A stretch of 6,159 nucleotides of DNA from Candidatus Aerophobota bacterium. GTDB taxonomy: Bacteria; Aerophobota; Aerophobia; Aerophobales; B3-G15. The first letter of the stretch is position 1. Each line of letters opens with the position of its first letter. Below are positions 1 through 6,159 of the stretch, piece by piece. The translations under genes were made by a program, and so were the position numbers. Where the stretch lies: NCBI GenBank assembly GCA_011372105.1, contig DRTT01000025.1:1-6159 (forward strand), given 5' to 3'. The notes beneath the pieces were generated by a model, which saw only the letters and a list, made by a program, of their open reading frames with translations, had not been told where the DNA came from and made no database searches.

Positions 1-1115
1 AGCTGGTTGGAAAGCTCTCTGTGGTCCTCTCTTGTCTTTCCTTCTCCCACAGCCTGGTTCATAAGACGAGAAAGAGAAGGAAGAACATTTATGGGAGGAT
101 AGATTCCTTTTTGATGAAGGTCTCTTTGAAGTATTATCTGTCCTTCTGTTATGTATCCTGTAAGGTCAGGAATGGGATGAGTTTTATCATCATCAGGCAT
201 GGTTAAAATGGGAACAAGTGTTATAGAACCTTTTTTACCTTTTATTCTTCCTGCTCTTTCATAAATTGTTGCAAGGTCAGTGTAAAGATATCCAGGGTAT
301 CCTCTTCTTCCTGGAACCTCTCTTCTTGCTGCTGAAAGCTCACGCAGAGCCTCTGCGTAATTTGTCATATCTGTCAGGATGACAAGAATGTGCATTTCTT
401 TTTCAAAAGCAAGGTATTCGGCACAGGTGAGAGCCATTCTCGGGGTTGCTATTCTCTCTATTACAGGGTCATCAGCCAGGTTTAAAAAAAGCACTGCTCT
501 TTCTATAGCTCCTGATCTTTCAAAATCCTGTATAAAAAAATTTGCCTCTTCAAAGGTTATACCCATAGCAGCAAAAACAACGGCAAACTCCTCTTCTTTT
601 CCCAGGACTTTGGCCTGTCTTGCAATTTGAGCGGCAACCTGTGTGTGAGGAAGTCCTGATCCTGAGAATATAGGGAGTTTTTGACCTCTTGAAAGGGTAT
701 TAAGACCATCAATAGCAGATATTCCTGTCTGAATGAATTCCTCTGGATATGCCCTTGCATCAGGATTTATGGGCTTCCCACCTATGTCAAGTCTTTTTTC
801 CGGAATTATTTGAGCTCCTCCGTCCCTTGGTCTTCCCCATCCGTCAAATACTCTTCCAACCATATCTTCTGATACTCCAAGCTGTATTCCTTTCCCCAAA
901 AACTTCACTTTTACATTTTTTACTCCAAGTTCTGTTGCTCGCTCAAATAACTGAACAAGGGCAGTATCAGAGGTGACCTCAAGAACCCTTCCTCTTCTTT
1001 TTTGTCCGTCTGGAAGCTCTATTTCTACAAGTTCCTCAAAAGCAACATCTTTTACATTTTCAACAAGCATAAGAGGCCCTGTTAACTCCTTTACCCTTGT
1101 ATATTCTTTACCCAT
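1..1115 (-). CDS. atpB: V/A-type ATPase subunit B (non-catalytic head subunit), C-terminus cut off by window edge
   Basis: This is the regulatory, non-catalytic subunit of the A3B3 head of a rotary V/A-type ATPase, on the cytoplasmic side of the membrane. The reading frame is open from the ATG at 1115 to the left edge, giving 371 residues with no stop; the family is usually about 460-470 residues, so roughly the last 90 are missing. The start reads MGKEYTRV, followed by a beta-barrel domain (about residues 8-75). The nucleotide-binding domain has the degenerate P-loop typical of B subunits, FSGSGLPH at about 150-157, which lacks the GKT of catalytic subunits. Other family landmarks are YERAGR at 285-290 and PSLSRLM at 346-352, whose Arg350 aligns with the arginine finger reaching into the A-subunit site. 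The gene begins 18 bases after subunit A, with a modest AGAGGT ribosome site. Nearly all arginines are AGA/AGG. The alternative name ntpB is equally valid. Family identity is very secure; ion specificity cannot be seen here. Confidence 0.96.
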   Translation of the reverse strand, partial: MGKEYTRVKELTGPLMLVENVKDVAFEELVEIELPDGQKRRGRVLEVTSDTALVQLFERATELGVKNVKVKFLGKGIQLGVSEDMVGRVFDGWGRPRDGGAQIIPEKRLDIGGKPINPDARAYPEEFIQTGISAIDGLNTLSRGQKLPIFSGSGLPHTQVAAQIARQAKVLGKEEEFAVVFAAMGITFEEANFFIQDFERSGAIERAVLFLNLADDPVIERIATPRMALTCAEYLAFEKEMHILVILTDMTNYAEALRELSAARREVPGRRGYPGYLYTDLATIYERAGRIKGKKGSITLVPILTMPDDDKTHPIPDLTGYITEGQIILQRDLHQKGIYPPINVLPSLSRLMNQAVGEGKTREDHRELSNQ

Positions 1116-1120
1116 TATCT

Positions 1121-1126
1121 ACCTCT
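1121..1126 (-). promoter_or_regulatory. Ribosome binding site of V-ATPase subunit B
   Basis: On the minus strand AGAGGT lies 5 bases before the ATG at 1115, inside the 18-base A-B spacer. It is a weaker match to the anti-Shine-Dalgarno than the sites of clpP or subunit A. It supports the ATG that gives the usual short B-subunit N-terminus. Confidence 0.6.
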
Positions 1127-1133
1127 TTTAATT

Positions 1134-2912
1134 TTATTCCACAAGTTCTTCTTTTTTCTCTGTCTCTTTTCTTATTTCCTCTTTTAGCCTCTGGCGGAGG
1201 TTCTCTATTTTTTCCTCTGCCTCCTGGTTGGGTATGTATTTTGCCCTTGCTATTTCTTCTCTTATAGGAAGATTGATGAGTCTTTCAAGCGAGGCTCCTT
1301 TTTGAAGAGCTTCAAGGCATAAGTCATAGTACTCAAGTATTACTTTCAAGAGAAGATATTGCTTTTTTAGAGGAGAGTAGGTGTCAACCTCATGGAAAGC
1401 AAATTGTTGCAGAAAATCCTCTCTTATAGAGCGAGCCGTTTCCATTGCTATTCTGTCCTGGGCAGATAAAACATCAAGTCCCACAAGTCTTACTGTTTCC
1501 TGGAGTTCATCCTCTTTTTGCAGAAGAGCCATGGCTTTTTCTCTTAACTTCATCCAGTCCGAAGCTATATTTTTTGTAAAATAATTTTTTAGGTTATCAA
1601 GGTAAAGAGAGTAGCTTCTCAGCCAGTGTATAGCAGGAAAATGTCTTTGATAGGCAAGCTCTGCTACAAGAGCCCAGAAAACCCTCACTATACGTAAGGT
1701 GGCCTGGGTAACAGGCTCTGAAAGGTCTCCTCCTGGAGGAGATACTGCTCCTATTGCAGAAAGAGAAGCTATTCTTTTTTCTTTACCCAGGGTTATCACT
1801 CTTCCTGCTCTTTCATAGAACTCTGCAAGACGGGAGGGAAGATAAGCAGGATATCCTTCCTCACCAGGCATCTCTTCAAGTCTTCCCGACATCTCACGTA
1901 GAGCCTCTGCCCAGCGAGAAGTTGAGTCAGCCATGAGGGCAACATTATACCCCATATCCCTGTAGTACTCTGCAAGAGTAATTCCTGTGTAAATTGAGGC
2001 TTCTCTTGCTGCAACGGGCATGTTGGAGGTATTGGCGATAAGTATTGTTCTTTGCATTAAGGGTTTTCCGGTTTTTGGGTCTTTTAATTTTGGAAACTCC
2101 CTTAATACATCAGTCATCTCATTTCCTCTTTCACCACATCCCACAAATACTATAACCTGGGCATCGGCCCACTTTGCAAGTTGATGCTGAATCACAGTTT
2201 TTCCACTTCCAAAAGGACCTGGTATACAGGCAGTCCCTCCTTTGGCAATAGGGAAAAAGGTGTCTATTACTCTTTGACCGGTAATTAGAGGTTCTTCTGC
2301 TTCAAGTTGCTCTCTGTAAGGTCTCATCTTTCTTACCGGCCACCTTTGGAGCATTTTTACCTCTTTTTCTTCTTTCTGGTCAGTTTCAATTATTGCGATG
2401 ACATCCTCTACCCTGGCTTTTCCCGAGTGTATTTTTTTAATCTTTCCTCTTATGCCCACGGGGACAAGAATTCTATGCTCAATTATTTCTGTTTCCTGGA
2501 TAACTCCCAGGATATCACCTTCCTCAACTACCTCTCCTTCTTTTACTCTTGGTTCAAATTCCCACTCCTTTTTTCTGTCTATAGCTTCCACTTCAATTCC
2601 TCTTGTTATGAAATCTCCTTCCTGTGCCCTTATTATATCAAGGGGTCTTTGTATCCCGTCGTAGATATTTCCCAGAAGTCCGGGAGCAAGTTCTACAGAG
2701 AGAGGATGGTAAAGAGACTCAACAGGCTCACCCGGTTTTAAGCCACTTGTATCCTCATAAACCTGGATTGAAGAAAGATCCCCTCTTATTTCAAGAATTT
2801 CTCCAATTAGTCTTTCCTCTCCCACTCTTACGACATCAAACATTCTTGCCCCGGGTATTCCTTTTGCCACAACGAGGGGGCCGGATATTTTAATAATTTC
2901 TCCTTTTTGCAT
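1134..2912 (-). CDS. atpA: V/A-type ATPase subunit A (catalytic head subunit)
   Basis: This is the ATP-hydrolysing or ATP-synthesising subunit of the V/A-type rotary ATPase, which couples ATP turnover to H+ or Na+ movement across the membrane. At 592 residues it matches the family (about 580-600). Visible in order: an N-terminal beta-barrel with GEI.KI.GP (about 4-12) and the EDTSGL segment (53-58); the 'bulge' insertion (about 110-190) that separates A subunits from F1-beta; Walker A GPFGSGKT at 232-239; GERGNE at 260-265 carrying the presumed catalytic Glu261; the Walker B region LMADSTSRW with Asp329; SPPGGD.SEP at 391-400; and IREDFLQQ at 497-504. The C-terminus ends in a very charged, helix-prone tail (about 563-592). 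The ATG at 2912 follows a good AAGGAG site, and the gene starts 16 bases after clpX. The ATPase genes that usually precede A (E, C, F) are absent at this position. Also called ntpA; identity is very secure. Confidence 0.97.
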   Translation of the reverse strand: MQKGEIIKISGPLVVAKGIPGARMFDVVRVGEERLIGEILEIRGDLSSIQVYEDTSGLKPGEPVESLYHPLSVELAPGLLGNIYDGIQRPLDIIRAQEGDFITRGIEVEAIDRKKEWEFEPRVKEGEVVEEGDILGVIQETEIIEHRILVPVGIRGKIKKIHSGKARVEDVIAIIETDQKEEKEVKMLQRWPVRKMRPYREQLEAEEPLITGQRVIDTFFPIAKGGTACIPGPFGSGKTVIQHQLAKWADAQVIVFVGCGERGNEMTDVLREFPKLKDPKTGKPLMQRTILIANTSNMPVAAREASIYTGITLAEYYRDMGYNVALMADSTSRWAEALREMSGRLEEMPGEEGYPAYLPSRLAEFYERAGRVITLGKEKRIASLSAIGAVSPPGGDLSEPVTQATLRIVRVFWALVAELAYQRHFPAIHWLRSYSLYLDNLKNYFTKNIASDWMKLREKAMALLQKEDELQETVRLVGLDVLSAQDRIAMETARSIREDFLQQFAFHEVDTYSPLKKQYLLLKVILEYYDLCLEALQKGASLERLINLPIREEIARAKYIPNQEAEEKIENLRQRLKEEIRKETEKKEELVE

Positions 2913-2918
2913 GAGACT

Positions 2919-2924
2919 CTCCTT
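2919..2924 (-). promoter_or_regulatory. Ribosome binding site of V-ATPase subunit A
   Basis: AAGGAG on the minus strand lies 6 bases before the ATG at 2912 and within the 16-base clpX-atpA spacer. It fixes the start of subunit A. The spacer has room for this site but not for a separate terminator plus promoter, which favours read-through from clpX. Confidence 0.75.
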
Positions 2925-2928
2925 TTAT

Positions 2929-4173
2929 TCAGGCACTCATTTTACAAGTTATGGTTACAGGTTTTTTCTTCCCTTTTACAACCTCCCCATCAATTATGCA
3001 CTCTTTTACATCCTCCATTGAGGGGAGGTCATACATTACCTCAAGCATTATTTCCTCTACAATAGCTCTGAGTCCTCTTGCCCCCACTTCTCTTTTAAGG
3101 CTTAGTTTACTTATTTCATCTAAAGCTTCTTCGGTGAAGGTAAGCTTTATTCCCTCCATTTCGAAAAGTTTTTGATATTGCCTTATTATTGCATTTTTAG
3201 GTTCGATAAGGATTCTTTTTAGCTGATGAGAATTTAGAGGCTCAAGAACAGCTACAACTGGTAGCCTTCCTACAAACTCGGGGATAAAACCATATTCAAC
3301 AAGATCTTCCGGGTGGAGGTGGGAAAGAATGTTCTCTGGCTCCTGCTCCTTGGGGGAGGAAAATCCTACTGCTTTTTTGCCAATTCTTTCCTGGACTATT
3401 TCTTCCAGCCCCGGGAAAGCTCCTCCACATATAAAAAGGATGTTTGTAGTATCAAGCTGGATGAATTGCTGATGAGGATGTTTTCTTCCTCCCTGAGGAG
3501 GTATGTTAGCAACTGTTCCTTCAAGTATTTTTAAAAGAGCCTGTTGGACCCCTTCTCCTGAGACGTCTCTTGTAATTGAGGGATTTGCTCCGCTTTTTTT
3601 TGCAATTTTGTCTATTTCATCTATATAGACAATACCCTTTGAAGCAAGAGGAATATTAAAATCGGTTTTTTGTAATAGCCGCAGAAGTATAGTTTCAACG
3701 TCCTCTCCAACATATCCTGCCTCAGTTACGTTGGTAGCAGAGGCAATTACGAGAGGAAGATTGAGTATTTTTGCAAGGCTTCTTGCAAGTAAAGTCTTAC
3801 CTGAGCCTGTAGGACCAATTAGAAGAATGTTGCTTTTTTCAAGTTCAACGTCTGTGTCCTTTTCTTTTGCATTAGACAGAATACGCTTGTAGTGGTTATA
3901 AACAGCTACAGAGAGAACTTTTTTTGCCCTTTCCTGACCAATTACCCATTCATCAAGCTTCTTTTTAATTTGCTTTGGCTTGGGAAGGTCCTTTACCTCA
4001 AGATGGGGGGGTACAGGATCCTGTTTTTCTCTTTCTTTCTGAAGAATCTGATTACAGTAGGATATGCATCTGTCACATATGTAAGCCTCTATTCCCGCAA
4101 TAAGTCTTTCTACTTCAAACTGGCTCTTTCCACAAAAAGAACAATGAGGTATTATGCCTGTCTTTTTCTCCAT
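2929..4173 (-). CDS. clpX: ClpX, AAA+ unfoldase of the ClpXP protease
   Basis: ClpX is a cytoplasmic hexameric ATPase that recognises, unfolds and threads tagged proteins (for example ssrA-tagged ones) into ClpP. The 414-residue length is normal. The N-terminal zinc-binding domain has four cysteines, C11-x2-C14 and C33-x2-C36. The AAA+ core has Walker A GPTGSGKT (120-127), the GYVGED pore-1 loop (153-158), Walker B IVYIDEID (181-188), the RKH pore loop (230-232), a VGF tripeptide (269-271) at the place of the ClpP-docking IGF loop, the arginine-finger segment PEFVGR (298-303), and the sensor-2 motif GARGLR (364-369). All catalytic elements are therefore intact. The zinc domain departs slightly from the common LIAGP..YICDEC, reading [13 protein letters not shown]. 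The gene lies 14 bases after clpP, so the two partners are surely co-expressed. An unbroken run of eight A (3594-3601) lies just after the Walker B coding region. Identity is very secure. Confidence 0.98.
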   Translation of the reverse strand: MEKKTGIIPHCSFCGKSQFEVERLIAGIEAYICDRCISYCNQILQKEREKQDPVPPHLEVKDLPKPKQIKKKLDEWVIGQERAKKVLSVAVYNHYKRILSNAKEKDTDVELEKSNILLIGPTGSGKTLLARSLAKILNLPLVIASATNVTEAGYVGEDVETILLRLLQKTDFNIPLASKGIVYIDEIDKIAKKSGANPSITRDVSGEGVQQALLKILEGTVANIPPQGGRKHPHQQFIQLDTTNILFICGGAFPGLEEIVQERIGKKAVGFSSPKEQEPENILSHLHPEDLVEYGFIPEFVGRLPVVAVLEPLNSHQLKRILIEPKNAIIRQYQKLFEMEGIKLTFTEEALDEISKLSLKREVGARGLRAIVEEIMLEVMYDLPSMEDVKECIIDGEVVKGKKKPVTITCKMSA

Positions 4174-4182
4174 TTTATGTTT

Positions 4183-4186
4183 TCCT
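4183..4186 (-). promoter_or_regulatory. Weak ribosome binding site of clpX
   Basis: Only AGGA, within CAGGAAA on the minus strand, lies 9 bases before the clpX ATG at 4173, immediately after the clpP stop codon TAG. It is clearly weaker than the AAGGAGG of clpP. Translation of clpX may depend partly on ribosomes finishing clpP; that is inference from the 14-base spacing. Confidence 0.5.
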
Positions 4187-4187
4187 G

Positions 4188-4772
4188 CTATTTCCTTCTT
4201 TCTATTACTTCGTCTATTATCCCATATTCTTTAGCTTCTTGAGCGGTCATATAGAAATCCCTGTCTGTGTCCTTTTCTATTTTTTCCTTAGGTTGACCTG
4301 TGTGTTTTACAAGAAGCTCGTTTATCCTATCTCTTAATCTTAAAATTTGTTTTGCCTGTATCCCGATATCAACTGCCTGTCCTCTTGCCCCACCTATGGG
4401 CTGATGTATAAGAATGTTGGCATTGGGAAGGGCAAATCTTTTCCCTTTTGTCCCTGCAGCAAGCAATAAAGCTGCTGCTGATGCAGCCTGTCCCACACAA
4501 ATTGTAGAGACATCAGGTTTTACGTACTGGATTGTGTCATATATTGCAAGTCCTGCTGTTACAAGTCCTCCTGGGGAGTTGATGTAGAGATAAATGTCTT
4601 TTTTGGGATCCTGAACTTCCAGAAATAGCATCTGGGCAATGACAGTATTTGCCACTGCATCATCAATTGCAGAGCCTATGAAGATTATTCTATCTTTTAA
4701 CAGACGAGAGTATATATCATAGGCTCTCTCTCCTCTTGCTGTTCTTTCCACAACTATGGGAATAAGAGCCAT
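4188..4772 (-). CDS. clpP: ClpP, ATP-dependent Clp protease proteolytic subunit
   Basis: ClpP is the serine peptidase that forms a double-heptamer barrel in the cytoplasm and degrades proteins fed to it by ClpX or another Clp ATPase. It is 194 residues long, normal for a bacterial ClpP. The N-terminus [20 protein letters not shown] is the standard axial-loop and pore region, so little or no propeptide is present. The catalytic triad is visible as Ser98 (in GQAAS), His123 (in LIHQP) and Asp172 (in DRDFY). The oxyanion-side SPGG motif is at 66-69. The residues after the serine are Ala-Ala rather than the common Met-Gly, a variant I know from actinobacterial ClpP2. The ATG at 4772 has an ideal AAGGAGG site, and the preceding tig stop codon overlaps its first base. 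clpX follows 14 bases downstream, fitting a dedicated ClpXP operon. Identity is very secure. Confidence 0.98.
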   Translation of the reverse strand: MALIPIVVERTARGERAYDIYSRLLKDRIIFIGSAIDDAVANTVIAQMLFLEVQDPKKDIYLYINSPGGLVTAGLAIYDTIQYVKPDVSTICVGQAASAAALLLAAGTKGKRFALPNANILIHQPIGGARGQAVDIGIQAKQILRLRDRINELLVKHTGQPKEKIEKDTDRDFYMTAQEAKEYGIIDEVIERRK

Positions 4773-4777
4773 TTTTT

Positions 4778-4784
4778 CCTCCTT
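4778..4784 (-). promoter_or_regulatory. Strong ribosome binding site of clpP, overlapping the tig stop
   Basis: AAGGAGG on the minus strand is a full-length Shine-Dalgarno match, 5 bases before the clpP ATG. Its first A is also the last base of the tig stop codon (TAA, 4784-4786). Ribosomes ending tig will cover this site, so translation of the two genes is probably linked. It is the strongest site in the window. Confidence 0.8.
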
Positions 4785-6103
4785 TATTTTGAAGAAACAA
4801 GAGGCTTAGGTGAAACCTCTGCATTTTCGTAAAGAAAATCAATGGTTTTTTCGTTTCTCATTCTCTGAATAAGACTTCCAAGTCTTCCTCTTCGTGCAAG
4901 CTCCTCTTTCAGGAGTTTTGCCTTGTTTTTTTTATCCTCTCCCTGCACTACAAGTTCAAGTCTTTTATCTATCTCCTCATCCGAGACTTCTATTTTTTCC
5001 TCCTGTGCAATTTTATCCAGAACAAAGAGAGTTTTCAGTTCAAATTCAGCTTGTTCTCTGAGTATTTTTTCTAAGCTTTCTTTGCTCATCTTTTGCTGAT
5101 TAAGATAAGATTCAAGGTCTATTCCTTTTTTTCTTAATTCTTCTTCAAGATTTTTTAATTTTTCTTCCGTTTCCTCTTCTAAAAGAAGAGGAGGAATGTC
5201 CACTTTAGAATTTTTAACTATTTTCTCCACGATTTCTGCTTTTATCCTTTCCTCTTCTCTTTTCCCTTTAAAACTTTCCAGTTCTTTTTTTATCCTTTCT
5301 TTTAGGGCTTGCATATTCTCAAAGTTAAGTTTCTTTGCAAACTCATCGTTTAATTCAGGTAGCCTTTCCTTTCTTATGTCTTTCACCTTTACGTTAAGTC
5401 TTATCTTCTTGCCTGCAAGTTCTCTTCTTGGATGATCAGAAGGAATGGTTGTTTCTATTAGCTTTTCGTCTCCTATTTTTGCCCCCAGAAGTTCTCTGTA
5501 AAAAGATGGAGGAAGCTGGTCAGAGCCGAGCTTGTACCATATACTTTCTGTATCCTGCCGAAGATAAGGTATTTCTCCAGAAGCAGGTCTCATTTCAAGA
5601 GCAAGCCAGTCTCCTTCTTGAGTGGGTCTGTTTTCAAGAAGAGGTGGATATTCAGCGTTTATCTTTTGCAATCTTTCAAGTTGCTCTTTTATTTCTTTTT
5701 CTTCTACTTTTATCTTATTGCCTTTTACTTTAACTCCTTTGTAATTTCCAAGTTTTACTTCAGGTTTTGTGACAACTTCTACCTTTAAAAGCGCATCCTC
5801 ATCTTCTGATAGTTTTAAGACCTCCATTCGGGGATAGGTGATAGGAGTTATGTTTTCCTCTTTAAGAATTTTTTCATAGACAAGAGCGTAAAGCTGTTTT
5901 GTAGCCTCCTCTTCAATGGGTTCTTTTCCGTATTTTTGCTCAAATATTTTTCTGGGGACTCTTCCTTTTCTAAAGCCAGGAACCTCTACATCCTTTACTA
6001 TCTTTTTAAAAGCTTTTGAGAAAAGCTGGTTTACTGTCTCCTTTGGCACCTCTATGTCAAAGGTTATCTGGGAGCCTTCTTTTTTTTCTACTTTTATTTG
6101 CAT
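4784..6103 (-). CDS. tig: Trigger factor, ribosome-associated chaperone
   Basis: Trigger factor binds near the ribosome exit tunnel and shields nascent chains. At 439 residues the length is typical. The N-terminal ribosome-binding domain (about 1-115) carries the signature [10 protein letters not shown] at 41-50, which docks on ribosomal protein L23. A middle FKBP-type domain spans roughly 158-246. The helical C-terminal substrate-cradling domain (about 247-435) is very rich in Lys and Glu. The middle domain is divergent: where typical family members have a segment like LGSGQFIPGFE, this protein reads [11 protein letters not shown] (192-202), and the aromatic-rich strand before it is also unlike the family, so prolyl isomerase activity is doubtful. 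The ATG at 6103 has GAGGAG close upstream and lies 14 bases from the end of a tRNA gene. tig, clpP and clpX follow the common bacterial order. Identity is very secure; the isomerase inference is tentative. Confidence 0.97.
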   Translation of the reverse strand: MQIKVEKKEGSQITFDIEVPKETVNQLFSKAFKKIVKDVEVPGFRKGRVPRKIFEQKYGKEPIEEEATKQLYALVYEKILKEENITPITYPRMEVLKLSEDEDALLKVEVVTKPEVKLGNYKGVKVKGNKIKVEEKEIKEQLERLQKINAEYPPLLENRPTQEGDWLALEMRPASGEIPYLRQDTESIWYKLGSDQLPPSFYRELLGAKIGDEKLIETTIPSDHPRRELAGKKIRLNVKVKDIRKERLPELNDEFAKKLNFENMQALKERIKKELESFKGKREEERIKAEIVEKIVKNSKVDIPPLLLEEETEEKLKNLEEELRKKGIDLESYLNQQKMSKESLEKILREQAEFELKTLFVLDKIAQEEKIEVSDEEIDKRLELVVQGEDKKNKAKLLKEELARRGRLGSLIQRMRNEKTIDFLYENAEVSPKPLVSSK

Positions 6104-6106
6104 TTT

Positions 6107-6112
6107 CTCCTC
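6107..6112 (-). promoter_or_regulatory. Ribosome binding site of tig, in the short tRNA-tig spacer
   Basis: GAGGAG (part of GAGAGGAGA) on the minus strand ends 3 bases before the tig ATG at 6103. It fills much of the 14-base gap after the tRNA CCA end. If the tRNA is cut out of a joint transcript, the tig mRNA would begin with about 14 leader bases, just enough to keep this site. Confidence 0.65.
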
Positions 6113-6117
6113 TCATT

Positions 6118-6159
6118 TGGTGCGAGAGGCGGGACTCGAACCCGCACGAGGTTATCCTC
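6118..6159 (-). tRNA. 3' part of a class II tRNA, most likely tRNA-Leu (truncated by window edge)
   Basis: Read on the minus strand from the right edge there is a variable-arm hairpin GAGG-ATAA-CCTC, the linker GT, the T-stem GCGGG, the T-loop TTCGAGT, the closing stem CCCGC, the acceptor 3' strand CTCTCGC, discriminator A and an encoded CCA (6120-6118). A stem-forming variable arm restricts it to Leu, Ser or Tyr. Discriminator A argues against Ser (usually G), and a G1-C72/C2-G71 acceptor end fits Leu best. The anticodon, D-arm and 5' acceptor strand lie outside the window, so the isoacceptor cannot be read. Only 14 bases separate it from tig, suggesting a shared primary transcript. Confidence 0.88.

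Noticed and set aside
150..157. Loss of the P-loop lysine in subunit B as a sign of a broken gene (residues 150-157, about bases 645-668)
   Set aside because: The degenerate FSGSGLPH form is normal for non-catalytic V/A-type B subunits.
379..976. Several short open frames on both strands within 379-976
   Set aside because: The unbroken, clearly homologous V-ATPase B frame runs through this whole region on the minus strand, so these are shadows of it.
2307..2741. Open frame of 144 codons on the + strand
   Set aside because: It is antisense to the well-conserved subunit A gene. Its Phe/Ser/Tyr-rich product is what a purine-rich coding strand yields when read backwards, and I see no convincing ribosome site or family resemblance.
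2952..2981. Possible promoter for atpA inside the clpX 3' end (TTGTAA, 18 bases, TAACCA on the minus strand)
   Set aside because: The -10 match is very poor (about 2 of 6), and such pairs arise by chance in A-rich coding sequence.
3892..4242. Open frame of 116 codons on the + strand spanning the clpX start and clpP end
   Set aside because: It is antisense to the clpX zinc domain and clpP C-terminus. Its hydrophobic look comes from reversed Lys/Glu codons, not from a real membrane protein.
5428..5733. Open frame of 101 codons on the + strand with a Leu/Phe-rich end
   Set aside because: It is antisense to the tig middle domain and has the same composition artefact; no independent support.
1..6159. 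CRISPR arrays, insertion sequences, inverted repeats, toxin-antitoxin or defence genes
   Set aside because: None seen. The five protein genes and one tRNA fill the window apart from about 73 bases of short spacers.

Overview
The window is a tightly packed stretch of bacterial housekeeping genes, all on the minus strand. Transcription therefore runs from high to low coordinates: tRNA (Leu-type, 3' part only) > tig (trigger factor) > clpP > clpX > V/A-type ATPase subunit A > V/A-type ATPase subunit B (cut off by the left edge). The spacers between genes are 14, 11, 14, 16 and 18 bases. I see no hairpin-plus-U-tract terminator and no convincing promoter in any of them, so the layout looks like one polycistronic run whose promoter lies to the right of the window, upstream of the tRNA. 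There is no gene-free stretch over 300 bases; only about 73 bases lie between genes.

Right part (about 4188-6159): a class II tRNA with encoded CCA, then the ribosome-bound chaperone trigger factor, then the ClpP peptidase. Middle (2929-4173): ClpX, the AAA+ unfoldase that feeds ClpP. The tig-clpP-clpX order is a classic bacterial protein-quality-control cluster. Left part (1-2912): the two head subunits of a rotary V/A-type ATPase, catalytic A (intact, 592 residues) and non-catalytic B (first 371 residues). They directly follow clpX. In the bacterial V/A-ATPase operons I know, other ATPase subunits precede A, so this junction is the most notable feature of the window.

Organism: a bacterium, since tig, clpP and clpX are present. 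A V/A-type rather than F-type ATPase narrows the field to lineages such as Thermus/Deinococcus, Dictyoglomota, Synergistota, Thermotogota-like groups, Atribacterota, spirochaetes or some Bacillota. The proteins are rich in Lys, Glu and Ile, arginine is mostly AGA/AGG, and the coding strand is strongly purine-rich (the + strand is visibly C/T-rich). Together these suggest a thermophile of roughly 40% GC judged by eye. I cannot name the phylum with confidence.

No defence system, mobile element, CRISPR array or clearly novel system is visible. The items worth following up are the clpX/V-ATPase junction, a trigger factor whose FKBP-type domain appears to lack the usual isomerase pocket motifs, a ClpP with an unusual active-site flank, and the tRNA sitting 14 bases ahead of tig.
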